Below, piece by piece: positions 23,844 through 32,926 of a DNA stretch of 42,617 nucleotides (position 1 is its first letter; each line of letters starts with the position of its first letter). The notes beneath the pieces are model-generated. The model saw only the letters and a list, made by a program, of their open reading frames with translations, made no database searches and was not told the DNA's origin. The translations under genes and the position numbers were made by a program. Origin of the DNA: an uncultured Bacteroidia bacterium (lineage in GTDB: Bacteria; Bacteroidota; Bacteroidia; Bacteroidales; Prolixibacteraceae); NCBI GenBank assembly GCA_903927965.1, contig CAIYPA010000142.1, positions 1-42,617 on the forward strand, given 5' to 3'.

Positions 23844-24377
23844 TTAATTACCAATAATTTTCTTTAAATCGTTCCATCTTGGATCGATCGGTTCGTCTTC
23901 CGGTAGATCCGTAATGATATGTTCGTCTAATTTTTTAAGCATTTCAGGATCACAAAGACTATTGCCTTCCTGATCATCAGGGTGTACCCTCCTGATTGGG
24001 ATGCTTAAAACAATAAATTCGTAAATCAGCTTTGAAACATCAACCTGATGTTTCCCGGGATGGATATAAATCACTTCATCACCATCGTCGGATTCATTTT
24101 CACTAAACTTGACCAACATTACATTCCTGCCATTAACCGGCTGTAAGTAAGTATCAAGGCAACGGTCGCAAATTAATTCTATCTCTCCATCATGAACAAA
24201 AACCAACCTCAAATAGGTGGAACGTCTTTCCAGTTCAACCTGAATATTGACATTTCCTTTCTCAATTTCGCTCTCTTCGAATCCGGCAAAAAAGCGTTGG
24301 TCCGCAGTAAAATCAAACAAATGCTTTCCCTCCTTAAGTCCGGAAAACGGAATCGTATATTGTGAAAGGTAGTTCAT
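23844..24377 (-). CDS. DUF177/YceD-family protein
   Basis: The 177-residue protein has the family signature: a conserved CDRCLDTY (ICDRCLDTYLQPV), an acidic stretch with DEVIYIHPGKHQVDVSKLIYE, then LSIPIRRVHPDD and a C-terminal DPRWNDLKKI. YceD proteins affect 23S rRNA accumulation and are found next to rpmF. Start is the ATG at 24375-24377 with the purine-rich AAAAGGGG upstream; the longer frame opening at a TTG (24402-24404) would begin inside the promoter element. Confidence 0.9.
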   Translation of the reverse strand: MNYLSQYTIPFSGLKEGKHLFDFTADQRFFAGFEESEIEKGNVNIQVELERRSTYLRLVFVHDGEIELICDRCLDTYLQPVNGRNVMLVKFSENESDDGDEVIYIHPGKHQVDVSKLIYEFIVLSIPIRRVHPDDQEGNSLCDPEMLKKLDEHIITDLPEDEPIDPRWNDLKKIIGN

Positions 24378-24401
24378 AGCATCCCCTTTTTTAAAGCTTT
24401 G

Positions 24402-24409
24402 CAAAAGTA
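24402..24409 (-). promoter_or_regulatory. -7 promoter element of the DUF177-rpmF operon
   Basis: TACTTTTG on the minus strand matches TAnnTTTG, 24 nt before the chosen ATG. A TTG in GGTTGTATT lies 15 nt upstream. Confidence 0.5.
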
Positions 24410-24532
24410 TAAAAATTTACAATACAACCGAGAAAATATTTTATTTGCATAAGTTTCATTGTCTTACTCCATTATATTTGTCTAATTCCCAAATACCGAG
24501 TGGAAAACAGTTATTTGCAGAGCATCATTAAC

Positions 24533-26446
24533 CTATGGCAGATCATGTTTAAATTCCTTTACTGCCTCGTAAATCCCTTGTGCATCAAAGCCACATTCGC
24601 GGTACAGTTCCTTTTGTGTACCATGTTCAATAAAATGGTTTGGCACGCCCAATCGCTTGATAATTAATTTTCTACCCGACTCTGCAAAATATTCCAGTAC
24701 AGCACTGCCGAACCCACCTTCAATAACACCATCCTCAACCGTCACAATCGTATCAAATTTGGATGCTACCATCTCAAGAATTTCTATATCGATTGGCGTT
24801 ACAAAACGCATATCATAATGTGCAAAGGTGATCCCCTCCTTTTCCAATAACTTACCCGCCTCAACAACGAAATTACCTGCATGGCCAATTGACAGCACAG
24901 CAAGTTGATCGCCATCGCTTATTTTTCGACCTTTTCCTATTGGGATTTCCTGAAAATCCTGTTTCCAATCGATAACCGGACCGTTACCACGTGGATATCT
25001 GATCGCGAATGGCCCTTTATCAGGAAGTTGTGCCGTAAACATAAGATTGCGCAGCTCAAGCTGGTCCATTGGGGCAGAAACGGTCATATTGGGAATGTTG
25101 CGCATAAACGCAAGATCGAATACACCATGATGCGTGGCACCATCGGCACCAACCAATCCTGCGCGATCCAAACAAAAAACGACATTCAGTTTCTGTAAGG
25201 CAACATCATGAATGATTTGATCGTAAGACCTTTGCATAAATGAAGAGTAGATATTTACAAAAGGCACCAACCCACCGGCAGCCATTCCTGCTGCAAAAGT
25301 GACAGCATGTGGCTCGGCTATTCCTACGTCAAAAGTCCTTGAAGGAAATTCGCACATCATCATATTAAGTGAGCAACCAGAAGGCATTGCAGGGGTAATA
25401 CCTACTATTTTGTCGTTTTTATAGGCCAGTTCGACCATCGTTTTACCGAAAACAAACTGATACTTTGGTGATTCAGGAGTGTCGGAGGTTGTTGCATAAA
25501 CCTCACCGGTTTCAATGTTGAATTTGCCCGGAGCAGCGTGCCATTTTGTGGCATCCTTTTCCGCAGGTGAGAAGCCCTTCCCTTTTTTTGTGATCACATG
25601 CAGGATTTTAGGACCGGGAATATCTTTTAAATGGTTGAATAAATCAGCCAGTGCCATGACATTGTGCCCGTCAACAGGACCGAAATAACGGAATCCGAAG
25701 GACTCAAAAAGATTGCTTTCGCGGAAAACAACCGATTTAATGGCCTGCTGGTGCTTTTGTAACACTTTTCTGGCTGTAGGGCCAACTCCGTTAAATTTGC
25801 CCAATACCTTCCATATCCTCGATTTCAGGGTGTTATAAGTATGCGAAGCCTGCATCTGGACAAGGTACCTGCTAATTCCCCCAACATTAGGGTCAATTGA
25901 CATGTTGTTGTCATTTAGTATGACAAGGATATCGGCTTTTGAGGCTCCGGCATTGTTTAAACCTTCAAACGCCATCCCACCGGTCATGGAACCATCGCCA
26001 ATCACGGCAATTACTTTACGATCAGTCTCCCCTTTAAGGTCGGCCGAAACGGCCAAACCAAGGGCGGCAGAGATCGAAGTTGATGAGTGCCCAACCCCAA
26101 AAGAGTCATATTCACTTTCTATACGCCGGGGGAAACCGCTGATCCCATTGTACAACCGGTTAGTCGAAAATAATTTCCTTCTACCTGTGAGTATCTTATG
26201 GCTGTAAGCCTGATGTCCGACATCCCAAACCAATTGATCGTAAGGGGTATTGTAACAGTAATGAAGCGCAACTGTAAGATCGACAACACCAAGGCTTGCC
26301 CCAAGATGACCTGGGTTTGAAGCCGCCTCACGGATGATAAAATCCCTAAGTTCGGCACAAACGGCTGGGAGTTGTTCCGCTTTTAGTCTCCGGAGATCTT
26401 CCGGAGAATCAATATTTTCGAGAAAATTACTTGTTGTTTCAACCAT
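24533..26446 (-). CDS. dxs: 1-deoxy-D-xylulose-5-phosphate synthase
   Basis: The 637-residue thiamine-diphosphate enzyme joins pyruvate and glyceraldehyde 3-phosphate in the first step of the MEP isoprenoid pathway. It has NPGHLGASLGVVDLTVALH, WDVGHQAYSHKILTGR, the ThDP motif GDGSMTGGMAFEGLNNAG with NDNNMSI, the transketolase-type central block (GLVGADGATHHGVFDLAFMR) and a C-terminal domain with TVEDGVIEGGFGSAV. Length is standard. The gene begins 33 bp after the GH32 stop, with no terminator between them, so read-through from GH32 is likely unless a weak internal promoter exists. Its product route leads to the polyprenyl synthase further along the strand. Confidence 0.98.
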   Translation of the reverse strand: MVETTSNFLENIDSPEDLRRLKAEQLPAVCAELRDFIIREAASNPGHLGASLGVVDLTVALHYCYNTPYDQLVWDVGHQAYSHKILTGRRKLFSTNRLYNGISGFPRRIESEYDSFGVGHSSTSISAALGLAVSADLKGETDRKVIAVIGDGSMTGGMAFEGLNNAGASKADILVILNDNNMSIDPNVGGISRYLVQMQASHTYNTLKSRIWKVLGKFNGVGPTARKVLQKHQQAIKSVVFRESNLFESFGFRYFGPVDGHNVMALADLFNHLKDIPGPKILHVITKKGKGFSPAEKDATKWHAAPGKFNIETGEVYATTSDTPESPKYQFVFGKTMVELAYKNDKIVGITPAMPSGCSLNMMMCEFPSRTFDVGIAEPHAVTFAAGMAAGGLVPFVNIYSSFMQRSYDQIIHDVALQKLNVVFCLDRAGLVGADGATHHGVFDLAFMRNIPNMTVSAPMDQLELRNLMFTAQLPDKGPFAIRYPRGNGPVIDWKQDFQEIPIGKGRKISDGDQLAVLSIGHAGNFVVEAGKLLEKEGITFAHYDMRFVTPIDIEILEMVASKFDTIVTVEDGVIEGGFGSAVLEYFAESGRKLIIKRLGVPNHFIEHGTQKELYRECGFDAQGIYEAVKEFKHDLP

Positions 26447-26479
26447 CTATCGGGGTCAAAAATTACGAATTGATAAAAG

Positions 26480-27922
26480 TTACTTTTCTTTCCAGGCAGA
26501 CTTCATTTTGTAAACTTCTATTTCCTTTACAAACAGTTCACCTCCCTGGGTCCATAACGTAAGGTCCTCATCCCCGACACCGGGATTGAAACAACTGCTG
26601 AGTACAACCTCACCATCGTTGACGAAAATTTCAATTGAGGAACGGTCAACCAGTACTTCAAGTTGTAAAATGCCGTCAATGGGTTCAACATGAACTTCGC
26701 CACCTAAACAGTCAAGCATTTTCTTATTGGAATCATACCTGATTTCCGTGCCATTGTCCTTTTTACCGTTCCTGACCAAAAAACCAAAACCGTCGGAACT
26801 CTTGGGATTAAATTTTGCCTTTATGTGGAGTGCATCACCTGATATGCCTGCAACAATATTCCCTTTTATACCGGGAATGATATTTTTATCTTTTTTGATC
26901 AAATCTTTTTCGTGCAAGGTGGCTATGGCATCAACGGGCTTTTTACACAATGTAGGTCCGGTTTTTGTGGTCCGCATTGACAACTCACAAGGAAAGGTCA
27001 TCATGCCATTGAACGGCATGTCCGTGAAATCCCCGCCCCGCATCCATGCAATCTGGACAACCTTTCCTTCCGGATGGTTTGACCAGGTTTGTGTTGCATA
27101 AAAATTTTTTCCACGATCAAGTATTTTTTTTGTGCCTTCCGGTTTAAAAGTCTTTCCATCAAAACTTCCAATAAAATAGGCACCATCACCACCCAGCAAA
27201 GCCCACTTTGATTGATCCTTGTTCCCATCAAGTGGCAGTTCGAACAAATCAGGACATTCATAGAATCCTGTGATGTGGCTTTGCAACTCCCAATTAATCA
27301 GATTTTTAGAAGTAAAAATAGAAATTCCTTGTTTTGATTCGTCTCCATCAGGCCTACGGTACAATACCATGACCCAATTTCCGGAAGGTTTGTGAAAAAA
27401 GACCTTTGGATCACGCGCATCATCCTTGGCAAAGGGAATCAACGGGTTTTTATCATATTTCTTCCAGGTACGTCCTTTGTCGTTGCTATAGGCAAGCCGT
27501 TGTCCACACTCGAAGCTGGTATAAAAAATAAGCAGTGTTTTCTCATCCCCTTGTTGTAACCCAGCTGTATTGTTTTGGTCAACTAGGGCACATCCTGAAA
27601 AAGCAGTGGCATGTTCCTTTTCTTTTGAGTTTTCGTCAGGCGTAATTGCGATTGGCAAATGCTCCCATTTAACAAGGTCTTTACTTACTGCATGGCCCCA
27701 GTGCATATAGCCCCAATCTTTCCCGAAAGGGTTGTACTGATAGAACAAATGGTACTCACCGGCATAATAAACCAGACCGTTAGGGTCGTTCATCCAGTTT
27801 TTTTCAGGGGTGAAATGAAATTGGGGACGGTATTTTTCTTCGTAATATTTCTTGTCCTTTTTTTCGGGAACTGCCGAAAAAGCATAGGCAATAAGAATGA
27901 GTATTGGCAATAAGTATTTCAT
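26480..27922 (-). CDS. Secreted GH32 fructan/sucrose hydrolase
   Basis: The 480-residue protein has a signal peptide (MKYLLPILILIAYAFSA) and the three GH32 catalytic sites: nucleophile D46 in WMNDPNG, transition-state stabiliser D171 in ARDPKVFF, and acid/base E222 in YECPDLFELP. A five-bladed propeller fills residues 30-330 and the C-terminal beta-sandwich follows (EVLVDRSSIEIFVNDGE). It should cut beta-fructosides such as levan, inulin or sucrose in the periplasm or outside. No SusC/SusD, fructokinase or hybrid sensor gene is adjacent, unlike typical fructan loci. The ATG at 27920-27922 is chosen; an earlier TTG is not needed. Confidence 0.95.
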   Translation of the reverse strand: MKYLLPILILIAYAFSAVPEKKDKKYYEEKYRPQFHFTPEKNWMNDPNGLVYYAGEYHLFYQYNPFGKDWGYMHWGHAVSKDLVKWEHLPIAITPDENSKEKEHATAFSGCALVDQNNTAGLQQGDEKTLLIFYTSFECGQRLAYSNDKGRTWKKYDKNPLIPFAKDDARDPKVFFHKPSGNWVMVLYRRPDGDESKQGISIFTSKNLINWELQSHITGFYECPDLFELPLDGNKDQSKWALLGGDGAYFIGSFDGKTFKPEGTKKILDRGKNFYATQTWSNHPEGKVVQIAWMRGGDFTDMPFNGMMTFPCELSMRTTKTGPTLCKKPVDAIATLHEKDLIKKDKNIIPGIKGNIVAGISGDALHIKAKFNPKSSDGFGFLVRNGKKDNGTEIRYDSNKKMLDCLGGEVHVEPIDGILQLEVLVDRSSIEIFVNDGEVVLSSCFNPGVGDEDLTLWTQGGELFVKEIEVYKMKSAWKEK

Positions 27923-27966
27923 AGTCAATTATTTGAATAAAATATCCTTGTTTAATCCATTATTGC

Positions 27967-27974
27967 CAAATATA
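27967..27974 (-). promoter_or_regulatory. -7 promoter element of GH32 (and perhaps dxs)
   Basis: TATATTTG on the minus strand matches TAnnTTTG, 44 nt upstream of the GH32 ATG. No good -33 element. Confidence 0.45.
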
Positions 27975-28174
27975 CATTATCTATTTTGTTTATGGAACAT
28001 CATCAAAGAATACGTTGATCAGATTTCCCTATGAATTTATCAATTATTTGTATATCAACACTATATAAATCCGCAATTCTGGATTTAATTCTTTTGAATT
28101 TCATCGATTTTGTCACTTTATCACTTTTTCGCTTCATCTCCCCATCATAATCTCCCACTTTCTTCCTTAAATTG

Positions 28175-28182
28175 TACCTTTG
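28175..28182 (+). promoter_or_regulatory. -7 promoter element of the U32 operon
   Basis: TACCTTTG matches TAnnTTTG, 18 nt before the ATG at 28201; it overlaps the TTG at 28180 that would give a longer frame, which argues against that start. Confidence 0.5.
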
Positions 28183-28200
28183 CCCGGTTATAAAAGAAAT

Positions 28201-29457
28201 ATGAGAAGGGAAGATGTTGAAATAATGGCACCTGTGGGTTCCTATGAGTCGTTGATGGCTGCCATTCAAGCCGGTGCCGGATCGGTCTATTTTGGGGTAG
28301 AGCATTTGAATATGCGTGCACGTTCGGCCAATAATTTTGGGCTTGGTGACCTGAAAGAGATTGTCAGAAGAAGCAAAATGGCTGGGGTAAAAAGTTACTT
28401 AACCGTTAATGTAGAAGTGTTTGATGAAGAGTTTTCAACACTGGATGCTGTTTTGACTGCTGCCCGGGATGCTGGAATCTCAGCTGTTATTGCTGCTGAT
28501 ATGTCGGTGATCCAACGTTGCAGGGAATTGGGGATCGAAGTGCACATCTCAACCCAGGTAAATATCACCAATTACGAGGCGATAAAATTTTATGCCATGT
28601 TTGCTGACGTGGTTGTACTTGCCCGTGAAATGAACCTTGGAAGGGTGGGTAATATTTCACAAAAAATTATTGACAACGATTTGCGAGGCCCTTCAGGGAA
28701 TCTTGTTCGTCTCGAAATGTTTGTTCATGGGGCATTGTGTATGGCGATCTCAGGGAAATGTTACCTCTCTCTTCATGAAACCCATTCTTCCGCTAATCGT
28801 GGTTCGTGTATGCAGGCCTGCCGGAGGGCTTATATTGTTACAGATAAAGAGACCGGACGGGAACTAGAGATTGATAATGAGTATATTATGTCCCCAAAGG
28901 ATTTGAAGACCATACATTTTCTGAATAAAATACTTGATTCGGGGGTAACTATTTTAAAAATTGAGGGACGGGCCAGGAGTCCTGAATATGTTAAAACAGT
29001 GGTCCTATGTTATCATGAAGCAGTTGATGCCTATTTTGATGGGTCGTTTACCGAGGATAAGATCGCTCTTTGGGATGAAAAGTTAGCCTCAGTTTTTAAT
29101 CGCGGCTTTTGGGATGGTTATTATCTTGGTCAGCGATTGGGCGAATGGAGCGCAAACTACGGTTCTTTGGCCAGTAAACGGAAAATCTATACAGGTAAAG
29201 TGACAAACTATTTTTCAGAATTGGGAGTGGTCGAAATAAAATTGGAAACTGGTGGTTTGAAAGTTGGAGATGAAGTGATTATCAGTGGTCCCAGCACTGG
29301 ATTGATACAATGTAAAATAGAAGAGGTCCGTGTTGGCCTTGAACCGGTTTCCGAGGCTAAAAAAGGGGAGTTTTGCTCAATAAAAGTGCCATTAAAAGTC
29401 CGGAGGTCCGACAAACTTTATAAATTGGTCGATTCATCCGAGATAAAGTTGCAATAG
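28201..29457 (+). CDS. Peptidase U32-family protein (TrhP/YegQ-like)
   Basis: The 418-residue protein starts MRREDVEIMAPVGSYESL and carries the U32 signature EMFVHGALCMAISGKCYLS, with more cysteines in SSANRGSCMQACRRAY. The C-terminal part (from about 330) is a small beta-barrel. Though named peptidases, relatives such as E. coli TrhP hydroxylate U34 of tRNA with prephenate as co-substrate; this protein is closer to TrhP/YegQ than to the longer RlhA in length. A role in RNA modification is therefore more likely than proteolysis, but not shown. It is the first gene of a plus-strand series reaching 34399. Confidence 0.9.
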   Translation: MRREDVEIMAPVGSYESLMAAIQAGAGSVYFGVEHLNMRARSANNFGLGDLKEIVRRSKMAGVKSYLTVNVEVFDEEFSTLDAVLTAARDAGISAVIAADMSVIQRCRELGIEVHISTQVNITNYEAIKFYAMFADVVVLAREMNLGRVGNISQKIIDNDLRGPSGNLVRLEMFVHGALCMAISGKCYLSLHETHSSANRGSCMQACRRAYIVTDKETGRELEIDNEYIMSPKDLKTIHFLNKILDSGVTILKIEGRARSPEYVKTVVLCYHEAVDAYFDGSFTEDKIALWDEKLASVFNRGFWDGYYLGQRLGEWSANYGSLASKRKIYTGKVTNYFSELGVVEIKLETGGLKVGDEVIISGPSTGLIQCKIEEVRVGLEPVSEAKKGEFCSIKVPLKVRRSDKLYKLVDSSEIKLQ

Positions 29458-29504
29458 TTTATATATTTACAAACTGTAACTGAAATCCTAAGTACAGCAG
29501 TTAA

Positions 29505-32276
29505 ATGGGGAAGAAAATATTGATCGGATTTACTATCTTATTGATTGCCGGATTATTGACCGGATGGTATATCTTTGCCCGTGAAGCCAAATATTTCGGT
29601 ACGCCTGCCTTCGATGCTATCCCTGTAAATGGTTCAATCATTGTCCGAATCCACCATATAGGCGATTACGCTTCCAGGTCACTTAAAAATCCCATTTGGA
29701 AAACATATTCCTGTTTTACTGGAATTTCGGCTTTATATGAAAATCTTTTTTGGGTCGATTCACTTTTCAAGATGAACCAAGACCAGGGTAAGATCTTCTT
29801 TAATAAGGATTTGACATTGGTGCTTGGAAGCAGAAAAGATACAATTGGAAATCTATGTTTTCTGGAATTGTCGAGCTTTAGTGAGAAAAGAACTTTATCC
29901 GGCATCATTGAAAATTACTTAATACAAAAAGGAGCTGCCATTGAAAAGGTAAAGACTGGTGCTGCGATAATTTTTCATTATTCGTGGAATGAAGGAAATG
30001 GCAAGCATCAAATCTACACGACTTTTTATCATGGACTTTTTATTGCCGGAAATGAACTTGAGATGATTTCAAGTGCAGTAGCTGAACTCGAAAATATGAA
30101 TAAACCGGGAAGTTCCGTTTTTGAAAAGGCAAATAAAACCGCAACAGATAACATTGATATTAATATTTACCTCAACCATAGGCAAATATCCCAGTTTTGG
30201 CCAAATTTGCTGGAAAATGGTTTTCTGAAACAAATCAATGGGAGCTATACATGGGCAGATTGGTCGGAGATTGACCTGTCTCAAAAGAACGAAGAGTTGT
30301 TGCTTAACGGTTTCAGTTTTACAACAGATTCTTTGAAGAATTACCTTGAGATCTTCCAACATCAAAAACCAGGAATTTTCAACCTTGCCGGTTTTATTCC
30401 TGCCGGAACTTCATTTTTCCTTGGTATCTCAATAAGCAACAATCTACAGTTCTTCCAAGATTATGAGCGGTTTCTGGAACATCAAAAACAATTAGCTTCG
30501 TATAAAAATTCTTTAGCCGAAATTGACTCTTTATATAGAGTTGATATACAGAATATTGTAATTGATAATCTGGAAAGGGAGGCAGCTGTTGTTTTTATGC
30601 AACCTGACCCGGTTAATCAGGATGAGAATAAATTTCTCGTTTTTAAAGTGAAGAGCGGGGCAAAGATGGAAGAAGCAATGAATCCTTTGGTTGAGGTCGC
30701 AAAAGGAAAAGCAAAGACTGGTTTGGCAAAAAATGAAAATCTATTTAAGGTTGATAATGAGGTCATTTCAAAAATATATAAAATTTCAATCGATGATTTT
30801 GGGAAAAAGATTTTTGGAGGAATATTTGCTGATGTAAAAACGGATTTTTTTACCGTTTACAACAATTGCCTGATCATGGGTTCATCGCCTGAGTCGCTAA
30901 ACCGTTTTTTAAGGGCTAATGTCCTGCAGGAAACCCTTGGCAACAACAAAGATTATCGTGAATTCGCCTCTGGGTTGTCTGATCAGTTTAATTTTTATTT
31001 TTGGTGTTCTCCGGGAAGTTGCCTACCATTTTTTAAAGAAAAGATCAACAGTGGCTTTTATCAGGAATTTGAAAATAAAATGACCGAAATCCATAAAATT
31101 GAGTCTATCGGTTGGCAGGTTGGCGTTGAAAACGGATTGGCCTATAATATGGCCAGAATAAAATACAATTCAGCCAATCAGGAAACTGGTTTTTCACCGG
31201 TTTGGAAGAGCTTAATTGGGACACCCTTGATATCAAAGCTTCAATATGTGTGCAATCCGTTAGATAAAACCAAGCAAGAAATTGTGGTTCAGGATAGCGC
31301 TTATAATTTTATTCTGATTGGCAATCAGGGGCGGATTCTCTGGAAAATCAAACTTGATGGGCCAATCCTCAGTGAAATATACCAATTAAATTGTTTCAAG
31401 GACGGTAAACTTCAATATTTTTTCAGTACGGGTGAAGCACTTCATATGTTGGACCACGATGGAAATTATGTTCGGAACTATCCGCTGTCCCTTCGTTCAC
31501 CGGCAACAAATGGAGTTTCGGTATTCGATTACGACAAAAACGGGGAATACCGCTTTTTTATTGCAGGGAAAGACCATCGGGTTTACCTTTATGATAAAAA
31601 AGGCAACCTCATTCCAGATTGGGCTCCTGGTAAAACGGAACATGATGTCAATCAGCCCGTTCAGTTTTTTAGGGTTGAAAACAAAGATTATCTTGTTTTT
31701 GCAGACAGTAACCATGGCTACATACTCGACAGGAAGGGGAAACCAAGGGTGAATATCAAGGGTGATCTTACTTACTCCCGTAACAGGTTTTACCTGGAAC
31801 CAAAATCCGGCAAAAACCCTGCACGGCTGATTACCACCGGTTCAGAAGGACAGGTTGTTTCAATCGGGTTCGATGGTTCTGTTTTATTTTCCTCATTTGG
31901 GAAATTTTCACCTGATCATTACTTTTCATTTGAGGATTTAAATTCGGATGGTCAGATGGATTATATCTATTTGGATGAGAAAAAACTCTTGGCTTACGAT
32001 CAAAAAGGAGTTATAATTTTTACCCAAAAACTGGATCAGCAGATCAGCTCACCTCCTGAATTATTTAAATTTCCGGACAATAAACGGAAAATTGGTGTAT
32101 GTGTCAGTTCCGAAAACAAGTTATATTTGTTCAATTCTGATGGTAGTTTATATCCAGGTTTTCCGCTTAATGGAAATTCGACTTTTAAAATTAACTTTCA
32201 GGAAAATCCTGGTGGTTCGTTTAACCTGATAACAGGTACGCAGGATGGTTATCTGAACAATTATCAAATAAAGTAA
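29505..32276 (+). CDS. Large membrane-anchored protein with propeller-like C-terminus, function unknown
   Basis: The 923-residue protein has one N-terminal membrane helix (residues about 5-25, ILIGFTILLIAGLLTGWYIF) and no other clear helix, so most of it faces the periplasm. Residues about 30-560 resemble the DUF3352-type proteins that begin with a statement such as AFDAIPVNGSIIVRIHH. The C-terminal 300 residues contain repeated blades with VFDYDKNGEYRFFIAGKDH, RVYLYDKKGNLIPDW and FEDLNSDGQMDYIYLDEK, where DxDxNG/DxNxDG loops recall FG-GAP/VCBS calcium-binding propellers. It lies 47 bp after the U32 gene and 40 bp before a lipoprotein gene. I do not know its function; an envelope role is inferred. 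Confidence 0.8.
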   Translation: MGKKILIGFTILLIAGLLTGWYIFAREAKYFGTPAFDAIPVNGSIIVRIHHIGDYASRSLKNPIWKTYSCFTGISALYENLFWVDSLFKMNQDQGKIFFNKDLTLVLGSRKDTIGNLCFLELSSFSEKRTLSGIIENYLIQKGAAIEKVKTGAAIIFHYSWNEGNGKHQIYTTFYHGLFIAGNELEMISSAVAELENMNKPGSSVFEKANKTATDNIDINIYLNHRQISQFWPNLLENGFLKQINGSYTWADWSEIDLSQKNEELLLNGFSFTTDSLKNYLEIFQHQKPGIFNLAGFIPAGTSFFLGISISNNLQFFQDYERFLEHQKQLASYKNSLAEIDSLYRVDIQNIVIDNLEREAAVVFMQPDPVNQDENKFLVFKVKSGAKMEEAMNPLVEVAKGKAKTGLAKNENLFKVDNEVISKIYKISIDDFGKKIFGGIFADVKTDFFTVYNNCLIMGSSPESLNRFLRANVLQETLGNNKDYREFASGLSDQFNFYFWCSPGSCLPFFKEKINSGFYQEFENKMTEIHKIESIGWQVGVENGLAYNMARIKYNSANQETGFSPVWKSLIGTPLISKLQYVCNPLDKTKQEIVVQDSAYNFILIGNQGRILWKIKLDGPILSEIYQLNCFKDGKLQYFFSTGEALHMLDHDGNYVRNYPLSLRSPATNGVSVFDYDKNGEYRFFIAGKDHRVYLYDKKGNLIPDWAPGKTEHDVNQPVQFFRVENKDYLVFADSNHGYILDRKGKPRVNIKGDLTYSRNRFYLEPKSGKNPARLITTGSEGQVVSIGFDGSVLFSSFGKFSPDHYFSFEDLNSDGQMDYIYLDEKKLLAYDQKGVIIFTQKLDQQISSPPELFKFPDNKRKIGVCVSSENKLYLFNSDGSLYPGFPLNGNSTFKINFQENPGGSFNLITGTQDGYLNNYQIK

Positions 32277-32316
32277 GTATGTATAGGAATGAAGTGAATT
32301 TATTGATAATAAGGCT

Positions 32317-32919
32317 ATGACAAAAAAAAGACTCTCGATTTCAGGTGTTTTGATGTCCGTAATTGCAGCGATGTTATTTTCATGTAACCTTGATGATTTT
32401 AAATTGAATGAACTGGCCAAGCCGGTCGATATAGTCCCCGTGGTCTATGCACCGATTGCTTATGGGACCTTTAGGGTCAAAGATTTGCTAACTGTTCCGA
32501 TCCCTGATGCAACACCCATACCGACTGGGGGTCTATCGCTTGACCCATTTATTATGGGAAAAACGGGAGTCACATTTAACAGTATTGCGATTGATTCTGT
32601 TTATCTTCAAAACCATTTCACGAACGATACCCCTATTAATATGGAATTTTCCTATAATTTTTATGACGGGACAACCGGACTACCAATCGGGCAAACATTC
32701 GCTTCTGGTATTATTCCTCCTGGCGTCAAAGATACATTGATCCAGTTTAAGCTTGGACGTAGCGATCAAGACAATTTATTGTCGGCATCCAACATCATTT
32801 TGAGATTTAGACCCTCTAATGTTGGAAATACCTCCATATTATATGGAAAGGTGAAAAACACCTATTTTTCGATCAAAATAGCCTTTTATGCACCAGTTCA
32901 TATATGGAAGTTAATGTAA
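32317..32919 (+). CDS. Putative lipoprotein of unknown function
   Basis: The 200-residue protein has a lipoprotein signal: a basic start, a hydrophobic stretch and the lipobox LFSC with C23, followed by NLDD, so it is probably sorted to the outer membrane. The mature part is beta-rich (SLDPFIMGKTGVTFNSIAIDSVYLQNHF) and looks like an immunoglobulin-like sandwich. The end (FYAPVHIWKLM) is short. It is followed by the DUF5723 gene after 7 bp, and its stop codon overlaps that gene's ribosome-binding site, so the two are translated from one message. No family is recognised. Confidence 0.8.
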   Translation: MTKKRLSISGVLMSVIAAMLFSCNLDDFKLNELAKPVDIVPVVYAPIAYGTFRVKDLLTVPIPDATPIPTGGLSLDPFIMGKTGVTFNSIAIDSVYLQNHFTNDTPINMEFSYNFYDGTTGLPIGQTFASGIIPPGVKDTLIQFKLGRSDQDNLLSASNIILRFRPSNVGNTSILYGKVKNTYFSIKIAFYAPVHIWKLM

Positions 32920-32926
32920 GGTGGAT

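Noticed and set aside
28003-28305. A 100-codon minus-strand frame upstream of the U32 gene
   Set aside because: It overlaps the U32 start and both predicted promoters, has low-complexity basic composition and no recognisable domain.
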